Origin: Hyphomicrobiales bacterium
Lineage (GTDB): Bacteria > Pseudomonadota > Alphaproteobacteria > Rhizobiales > WTKA01
Assembly (NCBI GenBank): GCA_011524605.1
Contig: WTKA01000061.1
Span: forward strand, 1-47,256
Length of the DNA: 47,256 bases
Direction of reading: 5' to 3'
This document shows, one piece after another, positions 37,200-46,199 of the stretch; within the stretch, counting starts at the first letter, position 1, and every line of letters begins with the position of its first letter. The notes under the pieces were generated by a model, which was not told the origin of the DNA, ran no database searches, and saw only the letters and a program-made list of their open reading frames with translations. Position numbers and translations under genes: made by a program.

Positions 37200-38192
37200 T
37201 TAGTCGCTTTGTGCTATTTTTGCTGCTGCAATTGCTTTTTCAAAGCCGTGTAAACGCTTATAGATTGACATGAGCTCTACAATTGTTCCCCAGCTATTTA
37301 CCAAAAATTGGAAGCTTTCTTCTACTTTGCCAAATGCGCGTAAAATTTGGTTCATAACGCCTAGAGTGATCGTGCCTGAAACAATCGTTGGTCCAAGGGC
37401 AATATAAGGAATCATGACGGACAATTGTAGATATGACCATTTTGCAATATCAAAATACATGTAATGCAGATAGAGGCGATAATAATTTTTTCTCACATTG
37501 CTAAATAGCTCTGCTATAGAGGGCGGCTCAGCTCGCTCTTCATGGTCTTCACCTAAGACAAGCTCTTTTCGATAGGCCGCTTCCACTTTTTGATTATTAA
37601 ATTCAAGTCCAGGAAGCTTTATTCCTACAATAGCTAATAGGAGAGTGCCAAAGACGCTGGATAAAATTGCAACAAAGACGAGGGCTTGATCTACAGGCCC
37701 TATCCAAGGCAATTCTGTGATATGTTCACTCATGCCCCATAAAATTGGCATAAAAGCAAATAGCGTTAAAATAGAGCGTAGAAAAGCAACACCCAAGCCT
37801 TCTACAATACGGGCAAAGCGCATCGTATCTTCTTGCACCCTTTGTGATGCTCCTTCTATTCCTCGTACTAAATGCCAGTTTGACATATAATAGTCATTCA
37901 TTGCGGTGCGCCATCGGAAAACATAATGCCTAATAAAAAATTCTAGTAAAACGGCAATAACAATAATTAGGGCAGCAATTTCAATAAAGGTTATGCATTT
38001 TGCTAAAAATTCATGAAATTCTACAGCATTTGGTGTTGCAAGCGCTTTTTGGATTGTATCATAAAAGTCACCAAACCATTCGTTGATTTTAACATCAAGC
38101 TGCACCTTATACCAAGTTACAATTAATATTAAAGCGGTACCAGCAATAGACCATGTGAACCATTTGGGGTTTGCAAAAAATGAACGAAACAT
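37200..38192 (-). CDS. SbmA/BacA-like peptide transporter
   Basis: A 330-residue inner-membrane protein of the SbmA/BacA family, proton-driven importers of peptide antibiotics and other peptides. Seen: FYDTIQKAL near the N-terminus, RWRTAMNDYYMSNWHLVRGIEGASQRVQEDTMRFARIVEGLG (the family core), the EAAYRKELVLGEDH segment and SFQFLVNSWGTIVELMSIYKRLHGFE at the end. It has about six to seven membrane segments and no ATPase domain, unlike BclA. It is shorter than E. coli SbmA (about 406 residues), missing N-terminal sequence, yet the start has a good AGAGG site. It sits beside the YejA-like gene, on the same strand but with its own terminator. Confidence 0.85.
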   Translation of the reverse strand: MFRSFFANPKWFTWSIAGTALILIVTWYKVQLDVKINEWFGDFYDTIQKALATPNAVEFHEFLAKCITFIEIAALIIVIAVLLEFFIRHYVFRWRTAMNDYYMSNWHLVRGIEGASQRVQEDTMRFARIVEGLGVAFLRSILTLFAFMPILWGMSEHITELPWIGPVDQALVFVAILSSVFGTLLLAIVGIKLPGLEFNNQKVEAAYRKELVLGEDHEERAEPPSIAELFSNVRKNYYRLYLHYMYFDIAKWSYLQLSVMIPYIALGPTIVSGTITLGVMNQILRAFGKVEESFQFLVNSWGTIVELMSIYKRLHGFEKAIAAAKIAQSD

Positions 38193-38276
38193 TTCAGCCT
38201 CTTATAAAGGTTAATATTGAGTATCAATATGCAAGAGGATTTTGAAAATAGCAAATAAGTAGTTGCTGATAGAGAC

Positions 38277-38307
38277 AAAAAAAACTGCACCCTCAATGAA
38301 AGTGCAG
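38277..38307 (-). terminator. Terminator of the cytochrome c gene
   Basis: On the minus strand CTGCACTTTC and GAGGGTGCAG (38285-38294 with 38298-38307) pair over 10 bp with two G-U pairs, followed by T8. On the plus strand those positions would be C/A mismatches, fixing the direction as leftward. Confidence 0.9.
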
Positions 38308-38345
38308 CTCTTTATATACTTAAAATTTATAGATCTAAATCAAAA

Positions 38346-38888
38346 TTATTCTGCCGCTGCAGGAAGATCCGCGGGCGTTGAGGATAGGCTACGCAAGTAT
38401 GCGATAACTGCTGCGCGGTCTTCATCTTTCCTAACGCCTGCAAAGCCCATTGATGTTCCTTTTGCAAAATCTTTTGGTTTTGTTAGGAAAGCAGATAGAT
38501 TTTCATAAGTCCAATTTTCAGAGGATAGAGCTGATAATGCGCCTGAATATTTATAATCTGAAATTGATGCGATTGGGCGGTTCAAAATATTCCAAAGATT
38601 AGGACCTGCTTTTGCGCCTGCGCCTTCTTCTACCGTGTGGCAAGCAGCGCATTTTTTAAACACTTTTTCGCCGCTAGCAATATCTGCTGATGCGACCATA
38701 AACACAGCTTGATCGATTTGCTCACCTTCTTCTTCATCTGTAGAAGCTGTTTCAGTGACTTCAATCACATAGCCTGGTTTTTCAGCTTTTTGAGAATAAA
38801 TACTGCTAGAAAAATCCGTCATTGCCATAATGAAAATGATAGCAACAAAAATTGGTCCAAAAATCTTTGAAAGCTCAAATGAGTTCAT
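38346..38888 (-). CDS. cycM: Membrane-anchored cytochrome c (CycM/c552 type)
   Basis: A 180-residue cytochrome c. An N-terminal uncleaved membrane anchor (about 8-28) is followed by an acidic linker (DEEEGEQ) and a class I cytochrome c domain with haem motif CAACH (80-84), GPNLWNILNRP, and distal Met147 in GTSMGFAG. This matches CycM-type cytochromes that carry electrons from the bc1 complex to aa3-type oxidase in Hyphomicrobiales; that role is inferred. AGAGGA site before the ATG; monocistronic. Confidence 0.85.
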   Translation of the reverse strand: MNSFELSKIFGPIFVAIIFIMAMTDFSSSIYSQKAEKPGYVIEVTETASTDEEEGEQIDQAVFMVASADIASGEKVFKKCAACHTVEEGAGAKAGPNLWNILNRPIASISDYKYSGALSALSSENWTYENLSAFLTKPKDFAKGTSMGFAGVRKDEDRAAVIAYLRSLSSTPADLPAAAE

Positions 38889-39158
38889 AATAGTCCTCTT
38901 GCGGCGTTAGTTAGGTAATAAGCATTACCTGAAAATAATTAAACAATCGATAAGCACATACTGGCGATAAGTTCAAGATAGACTTAGTCAAAAGTGATTA
39001 TAATATCGTTGCTTAGCCTGTGTTTTTGGTGAAATATGGCAATATGCCGCAACACTTGCTACTGTATCTGCCTGTGAAACAAGCCTTTATGACTTTGATT
39101 TTCAAATCGTTTATTTATAAGATTCTATTTAAATATTGATAGAATTTAAGGTGAGACC

Positions 39159-39839
39159 ATGCGCGAAATCGTTCTGGATACGGAAACAACAGGTTTTGAT
39201 CCTGCTACAGGTGATCGTATTGTCGAAATTGGTGCTTTGGAGCTCATCAACCATATTCCAACAGGGGAAAGCTTCCATGTTTATATTAACCCTGAGCGTC
39301 CTATGCCTCAATCAGCTTTTGAGGTTCATGGGCTTGGGGATGATTTTTTAAAAGACCAACCGCTTTTTGATGCGGTTGCCGATGATTTTGTTAGCTTTAT
39401 CGCTTCTGATCCGCTTATCATTCATAATGCTAGCTTTGATATGAAATTTTTAAATGCTGAATTGAAAATGTCGGGCAGGCCTATCATTACAGAAAATGAA
39501 GTTATTGATACTTTAATGATTGCAAGGCGTAAATTTCCCGGCGGGCGAAATAGCCTTGATGAATTATGCCGCAAATATAATGTTGATAATTCAGGCCGTA
39601 CTTTACACGGGGCTTTGCTTGATTCTGAGCTATTAGCTGAAGTCTATATTGAGTTGATTGAAGCACGGCAAACAGGGCTAGATCTTAATCAAAATGTCAC
39701 TGTTAAAACTGGGGAAGCAAAGGTTGAAAAAATAGCTTATAACGTTGATGTGAAAAACTTGATAACGGCTGAAGAGCAAGAAAAACATGAAGCTTTTATT
39801 CAGACAAGAATTGGTGATAAGGCGCTTTGGAATGTATGA
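39159..39839 (+). CDS. dnaQ: DNA polymerase III epsilon subunit (proofreading exonuclease)
   Basis: A 226-residue DEDDh 3'-5' exonuclease. Exo I LDTETTG (Asp7, Glu9), Exo II HNASFDMKFL (Asp94), and Exo III with His150 and Asp155 (LHGALLDSE) are complete. QTGLDL (171-176), just after the domain, fits the beta-clamp-binding pentapeptide. The C-terminal tail should bind the alpha subunit. AAGGTGAG precedes the ATG. It is not beside coaE, its usual neighbour in related genomes. Confidence 0.93.
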   Translation: MREIVLDTETTGFDPATGDRIVEIGALELINHIPTGESFHVYINPERPMPQSAFEVHGLGDDFLKDQPLFDAVADDFVSFIASDPLIIHNASFDMKFLNAELKMSGRPIITENEVIDTLMIARRKFPGGRNSLDELCRKYNVDNSGRTLHGALLDSELLAEVYIELIEARQTGLDLNQNVTVKTGEAKVEKIAYNVDVKNLITAEEQEKHEAFIQTRIGDKALWNV

Positions 39840-39934
39840 AGGTTTATTTTCAATAAAATGACATTTAAGGTTGATAATTTTCAATATTCATATAATTGTA
39901 AATTCTAATTATTCTAAAGATGATTGGAAGTGCA

Positions 39935-41977
39935 ATGAAAATAATTTCTTTTTTAAAAAAATATAAATATTATTTAATTCCATTCATCGTTATTTTAGCA
40001 CTCATTTCAATTTTACCAAAAATTAATGCTGTACTTGCCCTAGTCACGCCACCTGAATTGCCAAAAGCGCAAGCTGCAAAGAAAATTGAAAATTTACAGC
40101 AAAATTGGAATTGGGATGTAAGCCATCGTTTTCACCATGAAAGCCAAGGAACGAATACATTTCCTGTCCCTGTTGAATGGTTTGTTGCCTTAGAACAACC
40201 GCTTTCTTCGCCTCTTGGATTGTTATTCCCGGGCGTTGATAAAAACCTATTTGTGGATCAAAAATATTTAGGTCGTATGGGCTTTTTGCCGAGTGAAAAA
40301 TCAAATAAAAATCTTTATAATTTACCAATTGGCTTTGCTACAACGCCTTTCCAGCATATTGCAGGTCTTGATGATGAAGTAACATCTGTTGGTTTTACTT
40401 GCGCTGCTTGTCATACAGGTAGCCTGACCTATGATGATGTGGAGTATATTGTTCAGGGCGGCCCATCGCGCGCCGATTTAGGTCTATTCCAAGCCTCACT
40501 TGCAACTTCATTAGCGCAAACATTAGTCACGGCAAAGCTTCCAATGCCAAACAGGCGCTTTACCCGTTTTGCAAAACGCGTTTTAGGTGAGCAATATTCA
40601 TCTTCTACAAAAGCTGAATTATTAAAGCAGATGACAGCCGTTGCTATGGCCGCGAAAGCTGGCATTTCAGATCCTGTTCAGGTCACAGAAGGCTATGGAC
40701 GTCTTGATGCTCTTAATCGCATTGGTAACCAAGTTTTTGCTAAAGATTATGACCGTAAAGAGAATATTGCTCCTATAACAGCGCCTGTTAATTATCCGCA
40801 TATCTGGACTGTATCTTGGTTTGATTGGGTGCAATATGACGGCTCAATCATGCAGCCTATCATTCGCAATACGGGGGAGGCGTTAGGTGTTGCCGCTTCC
40901 CTTGATTTTAATTCTCCCATGGGCAAAGGGCGTTTTTCATCTTCTGCTTCTTTAGAAAATTTAAGTTGGATGGAAAATGCATTAAGCGGAAAAACGGCAG
41001 ATAATCAGAATTATTCGCCTTTTAAAGCGGGTAAATTTGAAGGTTTGTTAGCACCTAAATGGCCTGACGCATTTAAGAAAATTGATGTGGCTTCAGCTGA
41101 CAAAGGTAAGGCGCTTTATGAGGCTAATTGTAAAGGTTGTCATTTACCTGCAACAAATACATCGCAATTTTGGTCGGATGATGTTTTCAAGAAAATCAAA
41201 TGGTATGATAAGAATGGTCAGGCTAAATACACCAAGGATCAATATATTGACCTTAATGTTATTCCTTTAGAGAAGATAAGAACCGATCCGAGCCAGTCGC
41301 AAATCTTAGCAAATAGAAGCGTTAATACGAATAAGCTAGGCGACAGCAATGCTCTAGGCCTTGAAACTTATGTATGTATTCCTCAAAAAAAGCAGCTTTA
41401 TGGGGAGCGGAAAGCTAATGCGGTTGATCAAGAAACTCGCGTCATTGGTGAGGGGGAATATGACCTTATTACTGTTAAAGTAGAGGATAGTTCGGTAGTT
41501 AAATTTGCGCTTGCATTAGGTGCCGTCGTGCAAGAAGTGAATGATGAATGGTTTAAGGCAAATTATATCCCTAAAAAAGATCAACCTAAGTATGAAGGGG
41601 AGCAACCAAATTGTTTGCAAGCAAATGGCGGCTATAAAGCAAGGCCTTTGAATGGCATATGGGCGACAGCACCATTTTTACACAATGGTTCTGTGCCAAC
41701 CCTTGATGATTTGCTAAAGCCACAATCAGAACGCCCGCAATATGTGTTGCTTGGCCCTTCTGAGTTTGATGTGGACAAGGTTGGTCTGAAGCAGCCTACA
41801 AAAATTGATCCTTCATCTACTGGCTACGAAGATGGTTATTTTGTTTTAGATACAAAAATCATAGGCAATTTAAATACAGGTCATGAGTTTGCGGGTGAAG
41901 ATAAACCGGGTAGCCTCGGTAAAAAATTTACTGAGCAAGAGCGTAAGGATCTGATTGAATATCTAAAGACGTTATAG
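39935..41977 (+). CDS. Membrane-anchored di-haem cytochrome c, RoxA/peroxidase-like
   Basis: About 680 residues. An N-terminal membrane anchor (about 10-35) is followed by a large periplasmic domain with two c-type haem motifs: CAACH (156-160) and CKGCH (399-403). C-terminal GIWATAPFLHNGSVPTLDDLL is the hallmark of the RoxA/MauG/cytochrome c peroxidase superfamily. RoxA cleaves polyisoprene, but most relatives are uncharacterised oxidases or peroxidases, so I give no substrate. Start moved to ATG 39935 with GGAAG upstream; the track start adds five residues. The usual cleavable signal peptide is replaced by an uncleaved-looking anchor. Ends in a strong terminator. Confidence 0.83.
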   Translation: MKIISFLKKYKYYLIPFIVILALISILPKINAVLALVTPPELPKAQAAKKIENLQQNWNWDVSHRFHHESQGTNTFPVPVEWFVALEQPLSSPLGLLFPGVDKNLFVDQKYLGRMGFLPSEKSNKNLYNLPIGFATTPFQHIAGLDDEVTSVGFTCAACHTGSLTYDDVEYIVQGGPSRADLGLFQASLATSLAQTLVTAKLPMPNRRFTRFAKRVLGEQYSSSTKAELLKQMTAVAMAAKAGISDPVQVTEGYGRLDALNRIGNQVFAKDYDRKENIAPITAPVNYPHIWTVSWFDWVQYDGSIMQPIIRNTGEALGVAASLDFNSPMGKGRFSSSASLENLSWMENALSGKTADNQNYSPFKAGKFEGLLAPKWPDAFKKIDVASADKGKALYEANCKGCHLPATNTSQFWSDDVFKKIKWYDKNGQAKYTKDQYIDLNVIPLEKIRTDPSQSQILANRSVNTNKLGDSNALGLETYVCIPQKKQLYGERKANAVDQETRVIGEGEYDLITVKVEDSSVVKFALALGAVVQEVNDEWFKANYIPKKDQPKYEGEQPNCLQANGGYKARPLNGIWATAPFLHNGSVPTLDDLLKPQSERPQYVLLGPSEFDVDKVGLKQPTKIDPSSTGYEDGYFVLDTKIIGNLNTGHEFAGEDKPGSLGKKFTEQERKDLIEYLKTL

Positions 41978-42003
41978 GCTTTATAAAGTCTTGAAAAATA
42001 TAA

Positions 42004-42037
42004 AGCCTCGTATCTTTTGAAGATGCGAGGCTGTTTT
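42004..42037. terminator. Terminator between the di-haem cytochrome gene and hslO
   Basis: AGCCTCGTATCTT (42004-42016) pairs with AAGATGCGAGGCT (42020-42032) with one U-G pair, a 3-nt loop and GTTTTAT following on the plus strand. It may also act on the convergent hslO transcript, whose last codons overlap its tail region. Confidence 0.9.
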
Positions 42038-42040
42038 ATA

Positions 42041-43021
42041 TTATAGGCTATAGGCGCCTTCTTCATTGAGGCCGAAGAAAAAGCTTTTGCTGCAAAATTC
42101 ACATGTCATATCAATTTTACCGTCTTTTAGCATGTCAGATAGCTCTTCATTAGAAAATTGTTTGAGCAGAGACAGACATTTTTCTTCAGAGCATTGGCAA
42201 AAGCGAGACATGGGAACAGGCTCAGAGAGCTCTAAGTCAAACTCATTGAACAGGCGATAGAGGACGGTAATTGGGTTAACATTTGGATCTGTCAGTTCAT
42301 CTGGCTTGATTGTTGCCGCCAATGTCTTTGCTGTAACCCAGCCATCATCTTCTTCGGCGTCGCTATCCTCTTCCTCTTTGCCTGAAGGGAGATCTTTAAT
42401 AATAGCTTCCCCTGCCGCAGGTAAATGCTGCAAAATAAGGCCACCACCTACCCACTGGGAAGTGTTGCCTAAATTTTGCTCGAGCGTTTCTAGGTGAATG
42501 CTTGTGGGCAATTGTTCTGATTGATGAAAATAGCCTTCTGCAGCGCTAGCTAAATTATCGCCTTCAAGGGGAACAACACCTTGATAGCGGTTCATATGCT
42601 GGCCTTGATCAATGGTGAAAACCAGTTGACCGCCCCCAATCAATTGGGTTTGCTCTAATGCTTCATTTTCATCAATATCTGAAAATTTAGCACAAGCCCG
42701 AATGCCACCAGGGGTTTGAAAGTCTGAGACCATTAAAGAAATTGGGCCGTCGCCTTGTAACTGAATTGTAAAACGGCCTGTAAACTTTAAGCTTGTGCCT
42801 AAAAGACCACCTAAAAGAGAGGCGTTGCCTAATAGTTTTGAAACAGGAAGGGGGTATCCATGCTGCTCGATAATTTCTGTCATAACCGCGCCTAATCGAA
42901 TAAAGCGCCCCCGTATATTTAAGGCTGGAATATGAAAGCTTATAACTGCATTTTCCAGATTTTCTGATGCAAAGATTGGCATATCTTCTATTTTCTTTTG
43001 ATTAGAAGAAGCTTCAGACAT
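42041..43021 (-). CDS. hslO: Redox-regulated chaperone Hsp33
   Basis: A 326-residue Hsp33, a holdase activated by oxidative unfolding. The N-terminal domain shows RGRFIRLGAVM, LLGGLLGTSLKFTGRFTIQLQGDGPISLMVSDF and GQHMNRYQGVVPL. The C-terminal zinc site has the four cysteines FCQC and CEFC (about 270-311). It is about 30 residues longer than the E. coli protein because of an N-terminal extension and an acidic insertion (EEEDSDAEEDDG). It is the last gene of argD-argF-hslO, an order familiar from alphaproteobacteria. Confidence 0.93.
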   Translation of the reverse strand: MSEASSNQKKIEDMPIFASENLENAVISFHIPALNIRGRFIRLGAVMTEIIEQHGYPLPVSKLLGNASLLGGLLGTSLKFTGRFTIQLQGDGPISLMVSDFQTPGGIRACAKFSDIDENEALEQTQLIGGGQLVFTIDQGQHMNRYQGVVPLEGDNLASAAEGYFHQSEQLPTSIHLETLEQNLGNTSQWVGGGLILQHLPAAGEAIIKDLPSGKEEEDSDAEEDDGWVTAKTLAATIKPDELTDPNVNPITVLYRLFNEFDLELSEPVPMSRFCQCSEEKCLSLLKQFSNEELSDMLKDGKIDMTCEFCSKSFFFGLNEEGAYSL

Positions 43022-43059
43022 GGTATTCCCTTAATATAATAAAATATATGATTGGTATA

Positions 43060-43983
43060 TTATGATTTTTTCAAAAGCCAAGCCAAGATTGCTTTTTGAA
43101 TATGCATTCTATTTTCAGCCTCATCAAATACAACGGAGCGGTGACCATCAATCACATCCGCGCTCACCTCTTCCCCTCTATGGGCCGGAAGGCAGTGCAT
43201 GAATAGTGCGTCATCTTTGGCGTAGCTAAATAAATCATTTGTGATTTGGAACGGGGCTAATATCGCTGTGATATCAGTTGCAAAATCATCACCCATAGAC
43301 TCCCAAACATCCGTAACAAAACAATCAGCATTTTTTGCCGCTTCAACAGGGTCATGCGTGACAATGATTTTACTACCTGCGTTGATTAAAGGGGTTGTTT
43401 CATCAGCGCTTGGCGCCATTTCCTTAGGACAAGCAATTCGTAATTCAAAACCAAAAATATGAGCCGCTTGCATTAAAGAGCGTGTTACATTGTTGTAAGG
43501 GCCAAACCATGACACTATTTTGCCTTTCACATCGCCTCTATGCTCTTGATATGTTAATATATCCGCTAATATTTGGCAGGGATGCTCCATTTTTGTAAGG
43601 CCATTAATCACAGGCACATCAGAATGACTTGCAAGTTCAAGTAAATCATCATGATCTAAGATGCGGATCATAATGGCATCAATATAGCGCGATAAGACAC
43701 GGGCTGTATCTGCTATTGTTTCGCCGCGCCCAAGCTGCATGTCCCCTGGCGCGAGGGTAATGGTTTCCCCTTCGAGTTGGCGCATGGCAACATCAAAAGA
43801 AACACGAGTTCTTGTGGACGGGCTTTCAAAAATCATCGCTAAGATTTGCCCTTTTAGGCTATAATCAGCGTCAACATTTAAGCGATCTTTTTTCATTTCG
43901 GCTTTAAGATAAGAAGCCAGCGCTAAGATCTCATTTAATTCTTCTAGGGAAAAATCATTTAAAGATAAAAAATGCTTTGCCAT
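43060..43983 (-). CDS. argF: Ornithine carbamoyltransferase
   Basis: A 307-residue OTCase making citrulline in arginine synthesis. It has the carbamoyl phosphate motif STRTR (56-60), ornithine/CP-binding HPCQILAD, the SMG-type loop WESMGDD and catalytic FMHCLPAHRGEEV. AAGGAA site at good distance; 98 nt after argD and 38 nt before hslO. Confidence 0.96.
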   Translation of the reverse strand: MAKHFLSLNDFSLEELNEILALASYLKAEMKKDRLNVDADYSLKGQILAMIFESPSTRTRVSFDVAMRQLEGETITLAPGDMQLGRGETIADTARVLSRYIDAIMIRILDHDDLLELASHSDVPVINGLTKMEHPCQILADILTYQEHRGDVKGKIVSWFGPYNNVTRSLMQAAHIFGFELRIACPKEMAPSADETTPLINAGSKIIVTHDPVEAAKNADCFVTDVWESMGDDFATDITAILAPFQITNDLFSYAKDDALFMHCLPAHRGEEVSADVIDGHRSVVFDEAENRMHIQKAILAWLLKKS

Positions 43984-44081
43984 GGGAATTTCCTTATTTT
44001 CAATGGCATTAAAAAAGTAAAATAGATGAGCTATATTTTAAATATAATTGCTGTTGCTTATAACTCATCTAGAGAATTTGC

Positions 44082-45257
44082 TTATTGAGCTGCTTTTTCC
44101 AAAATAGAAATGGCTTCGTCAATATGTGTCTTCTCAATTATGAGAGGAGGCAAGAGGCGTAGAACATTTTCGCCAGCTGCAACGGTAAGAAGCTTGTCTT
44201 GCCTTAGCTTGTCAACAAAAGGCCGCACATCAACATTGCTTGCAAGCTGAATGCCGCGCATTAGCCCTTCACCACGAAGCTCTACATAGGTTTTTGGGTA
44301 GCTATCGACCAAAGAAGCCAGCCTTTGTTGGAAGTAAGACGATATATTTTTTACATGGTCAAGAAAGTCACTATCCAATATAATATCGAGTACGGCATTA
44401 CCAACCGCCATTGCTAGTGGATTGCCGCCATAGGTTGACCCATGACTTCCTGCCTGCATGCCCAAAGCGGCTTCTTCAGTTGTTAAACAAGCGCCTAAAG
44501 GAAAGCCGCCGCCGATGCCTTTGGCAATCGCCATAATATCAGGCTTAACGCCTGCAGCTTCATGGGCAAATAAAAACCCTGATCGACCAACACCGCATTG
44601 TACTTCATCAAAAATGAGCAATATATTATGCTCATCACAAAGAGCTCGTAAACCTTGTAGGCATTGCGGAGGAACAGCGCGAACGCCGCCCTCGCCAGAA
44701 ATAGGCTCAATAAGAATAGCAGCTGTCTCATCTGTTATAGCAGCTTTAAGTGCATCATGATCGCCCGGCTTGACTTGGTCAAATCCTTCCATCACAGGGC
44801 CAAAGCCTTCAAGATGCTTTGCTTGTCCACCTGCTGCAAGTGTTGCAAGCGTTCTACCGTGAAAAGCGCCTTCGAAGGTGATGATGCGGTATTTTTCAGG
44901 TTGCCCTTTTGCATGAAAATATTTCCGTGCCGTTTTAATTGCACATTCCATCGCTTCAGCGCCTGAATTTGAAAAGAAAACCTTGTCTGCAAAGCTCATA
45001 TCTGTAAGCCTTGTTGCCAGCTTTTCTTGGGCTGGAATTTGATACATATTAGATATATGCCATAAGGCATCGGCTTGCTGTTTTAAGGCGTCAACAAGGT
45101 GAGGGTGGCAGTGGCCTAATAAATTCACCGCAATGCCAGCTGCAAAGTCAAGATATCGTCGGTCATTTCCATCAAATAAATATACGCCTTCACCCCGCTC
45201 AAACCGATATTGTGAACGTGGGTATGTATTCATTAATGATGGAACATTATAACTCAT
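44082..45257 (-). CDS. argD: Acetylornithine aminotransferase
   Basis: A 391-residue class III aminotransferase, PLP-dependent. It has [60 protein letters not shown] and the PLP lysine in [13 protein letters not shown]. It converts N-acetylglutamate semialdehyde to N-acetylornithine. The AGAGGAAGAG site lies just before the ATG, and an unusual hairpin with a T-run lies 21 nt upstream. Confidence 0.95.
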   Translation of the reverse strand: MSYNVPSLMNTYPRSQYRFERGEGVYLFDGNDRRYLDFAAGIAVNLLGHCHPHLVDALKQQADALWHISNMYQIPAQEKLATRLTDMSFADKVFFSNSGAEAMECAIKTARKYFHAKGQPEKYRIITFEGAFHGRTLATLAAGGQAKHLEGFGPVMEGFDQVKPGDHDALKAAITDETAAILIEPISGEGGVRAVPPQCLQGLRALCDEHNILLIFDEVQCGVGRSGFLFAHEAAGVKPDIMAIAKGIGGGFPLGACLTTEEAALGMQAGSHGSTYGGNPLAMAVGNAVLDIILDSDFLDHVKNISSYFQQRLASLVDSYPKTYVELRGEGLMRGIQLASNVDVRPFVDKLRQDKLLTVAAGENVLRLLPPLIIEKTHIDEAISILEKAAQ

Positions 45258-45641
45258 CTCTTCCTCTAAAATAAAAAAGGCCGTGAGACCTATTCACACG
45301 ACCACTTTTACTTATGCCTTTATTGCGTGAAAAGGTCAATCTTTTTTCATCTGCACACCTTTAAGAAGATTTATCTCTCTTAACACTTATCAGTAAGCGG
45401 GTGAATTTAGTCTTGATTTTATTAAAATTTGTATAAATAGCGTCTGCATTCAGAATTTAACGATAATTTTCGAATCAATGCAAAAAAGTATGGAAAATTC
45501 CTTAAGGACAATGTAGAGGTGGTTGCGCTGGAACACAGTTTCAGCTTAAATAAACTAGTCATAATGAACTTGCCTTAAGTTAGCCTCGTCCTCCTTGCAG
45601 CTAATTATAATAGGTAAGGTATAAAAAATAATGGAGATGGC
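45258..45641. promoter_or_regulatory. Divergent regulatory region of argD and gcrA
   Basis: A 384-nt spacer without a visible gene. On the minus strand a sigma-70-like promoter (TTGACC 45339-45334, 17-nt spacer, CATAAG 45316-45311) would start transcription near 45304, exactly at the base of the argD leader hairpin. One GAATC (GANTC) site lies near 45472. The rest is AT-rich with no structure I can name. Confidence 0.4.
45273..45303 (-). promoter_or_regulatory. Hairpin with T-run in the argD leader
   Basis: On the minus strand GGTCGTGTGA pairs with TCACGGCC (45294-45303 with 45279-45286, one G-U pair and a bulge), followed directly by TTTTTT and then the argD ribosome-binding site. It has the form of a terminator or a 5'-end stabilising hairpin. 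Confidence 0.6.
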
Positions 45642-46157
45642 ATGAGCTGGACAGATGAACGAGTAGAGCGCCTAAAGAAAATGTGGGCCGAAGGATTAAC
45701 TGCCAGCCATATAGCAAAAGAATTAGGTGATGTTACTCGCAATGCTGTTATTGGTAAGGTGCACCGTCTTGGCCTTTCGGGACGTGCTAAAAGCACTCGT
45801 AAGCCAGTTAAACGCACTGTCAAAACCACAAATGCCGCAACAATTGCAAAAACAGAAACAGTGCAAGCGCCAATCCCCCAGCCTTCTCCCACTATTGCTG
45901 TTGGTAATACAGCGCTGAAAAGTGAAGTTATGCTCCAGCCAGCAGCTATGCCACAGCGTCGTCAAGTTGAAGAGCTTATTATCCCACTTCATCAACGCGC
46001 CTCTATTTTACAGCTTAATGAACATCGTTGTAAGTGGCCTATTGGCGACCCAACGCAACCAGATTTCCATTATTGCGGTCGTCAGAAAGACCCTGCAAAG
46101 TCCTATTGCGATCACCATTGCGGCGTTGCTTACCAAAGCCAAGATCGTAAGCGCTAA
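45642..46157 (+). CDS. gcrA: Cell-cycle regulator GcrA
   Basis: A 171-residue GcrA. The N-terminal HTH is near-diagnostic: MSWTDERVERLKKMWAEGLTAS and RNAVIGKVHRLGLSGR. A Pro/Thr/Ala-rich linker (about 55-105) leads to the sigma-70-binding C-terminal domain with HRCKWPIGDP, FHYCGR and SYCDHHCGVAYQ. GcrA acts with RNA polymerase at promoters carrying CcrM-methylated GANTC. The start is supported by TGGAGATGG. It is divergent from argD. Confidence 0.95.
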   Translation: MSWTDERVERLKKMWAEGLTASHIAKELGDVTRNAVIGKVHRLGLSGRAKSTRKPVKRTVKTTNAATIAKTETVQAPIPQPSPTIAVGNTALKSEVMLQPAAMPQRRQVEELIIPLHQRASILQLNEHRCKWPIGDPTQPDFHYCGRQKDPAKSYCDHHCGVAYQSQDRKR

Positions 46158-46199
46158 TTTCTCTAGCCTTTTATCAAATTAAAAATAATGAGTTGATCG

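Noticed and set aside
42306-44992. Several 60-100 residue plus-strand ORFs opposite hslO, argF and argD
   Set aside because: All are shadows of strongly supported minus-strand genes.
45605-45892. 95-residue minus-strand ORF opposite gcrA
   Set aside because: It is antisense to the well-supported gcrA coding sequence and resembles no protein family.
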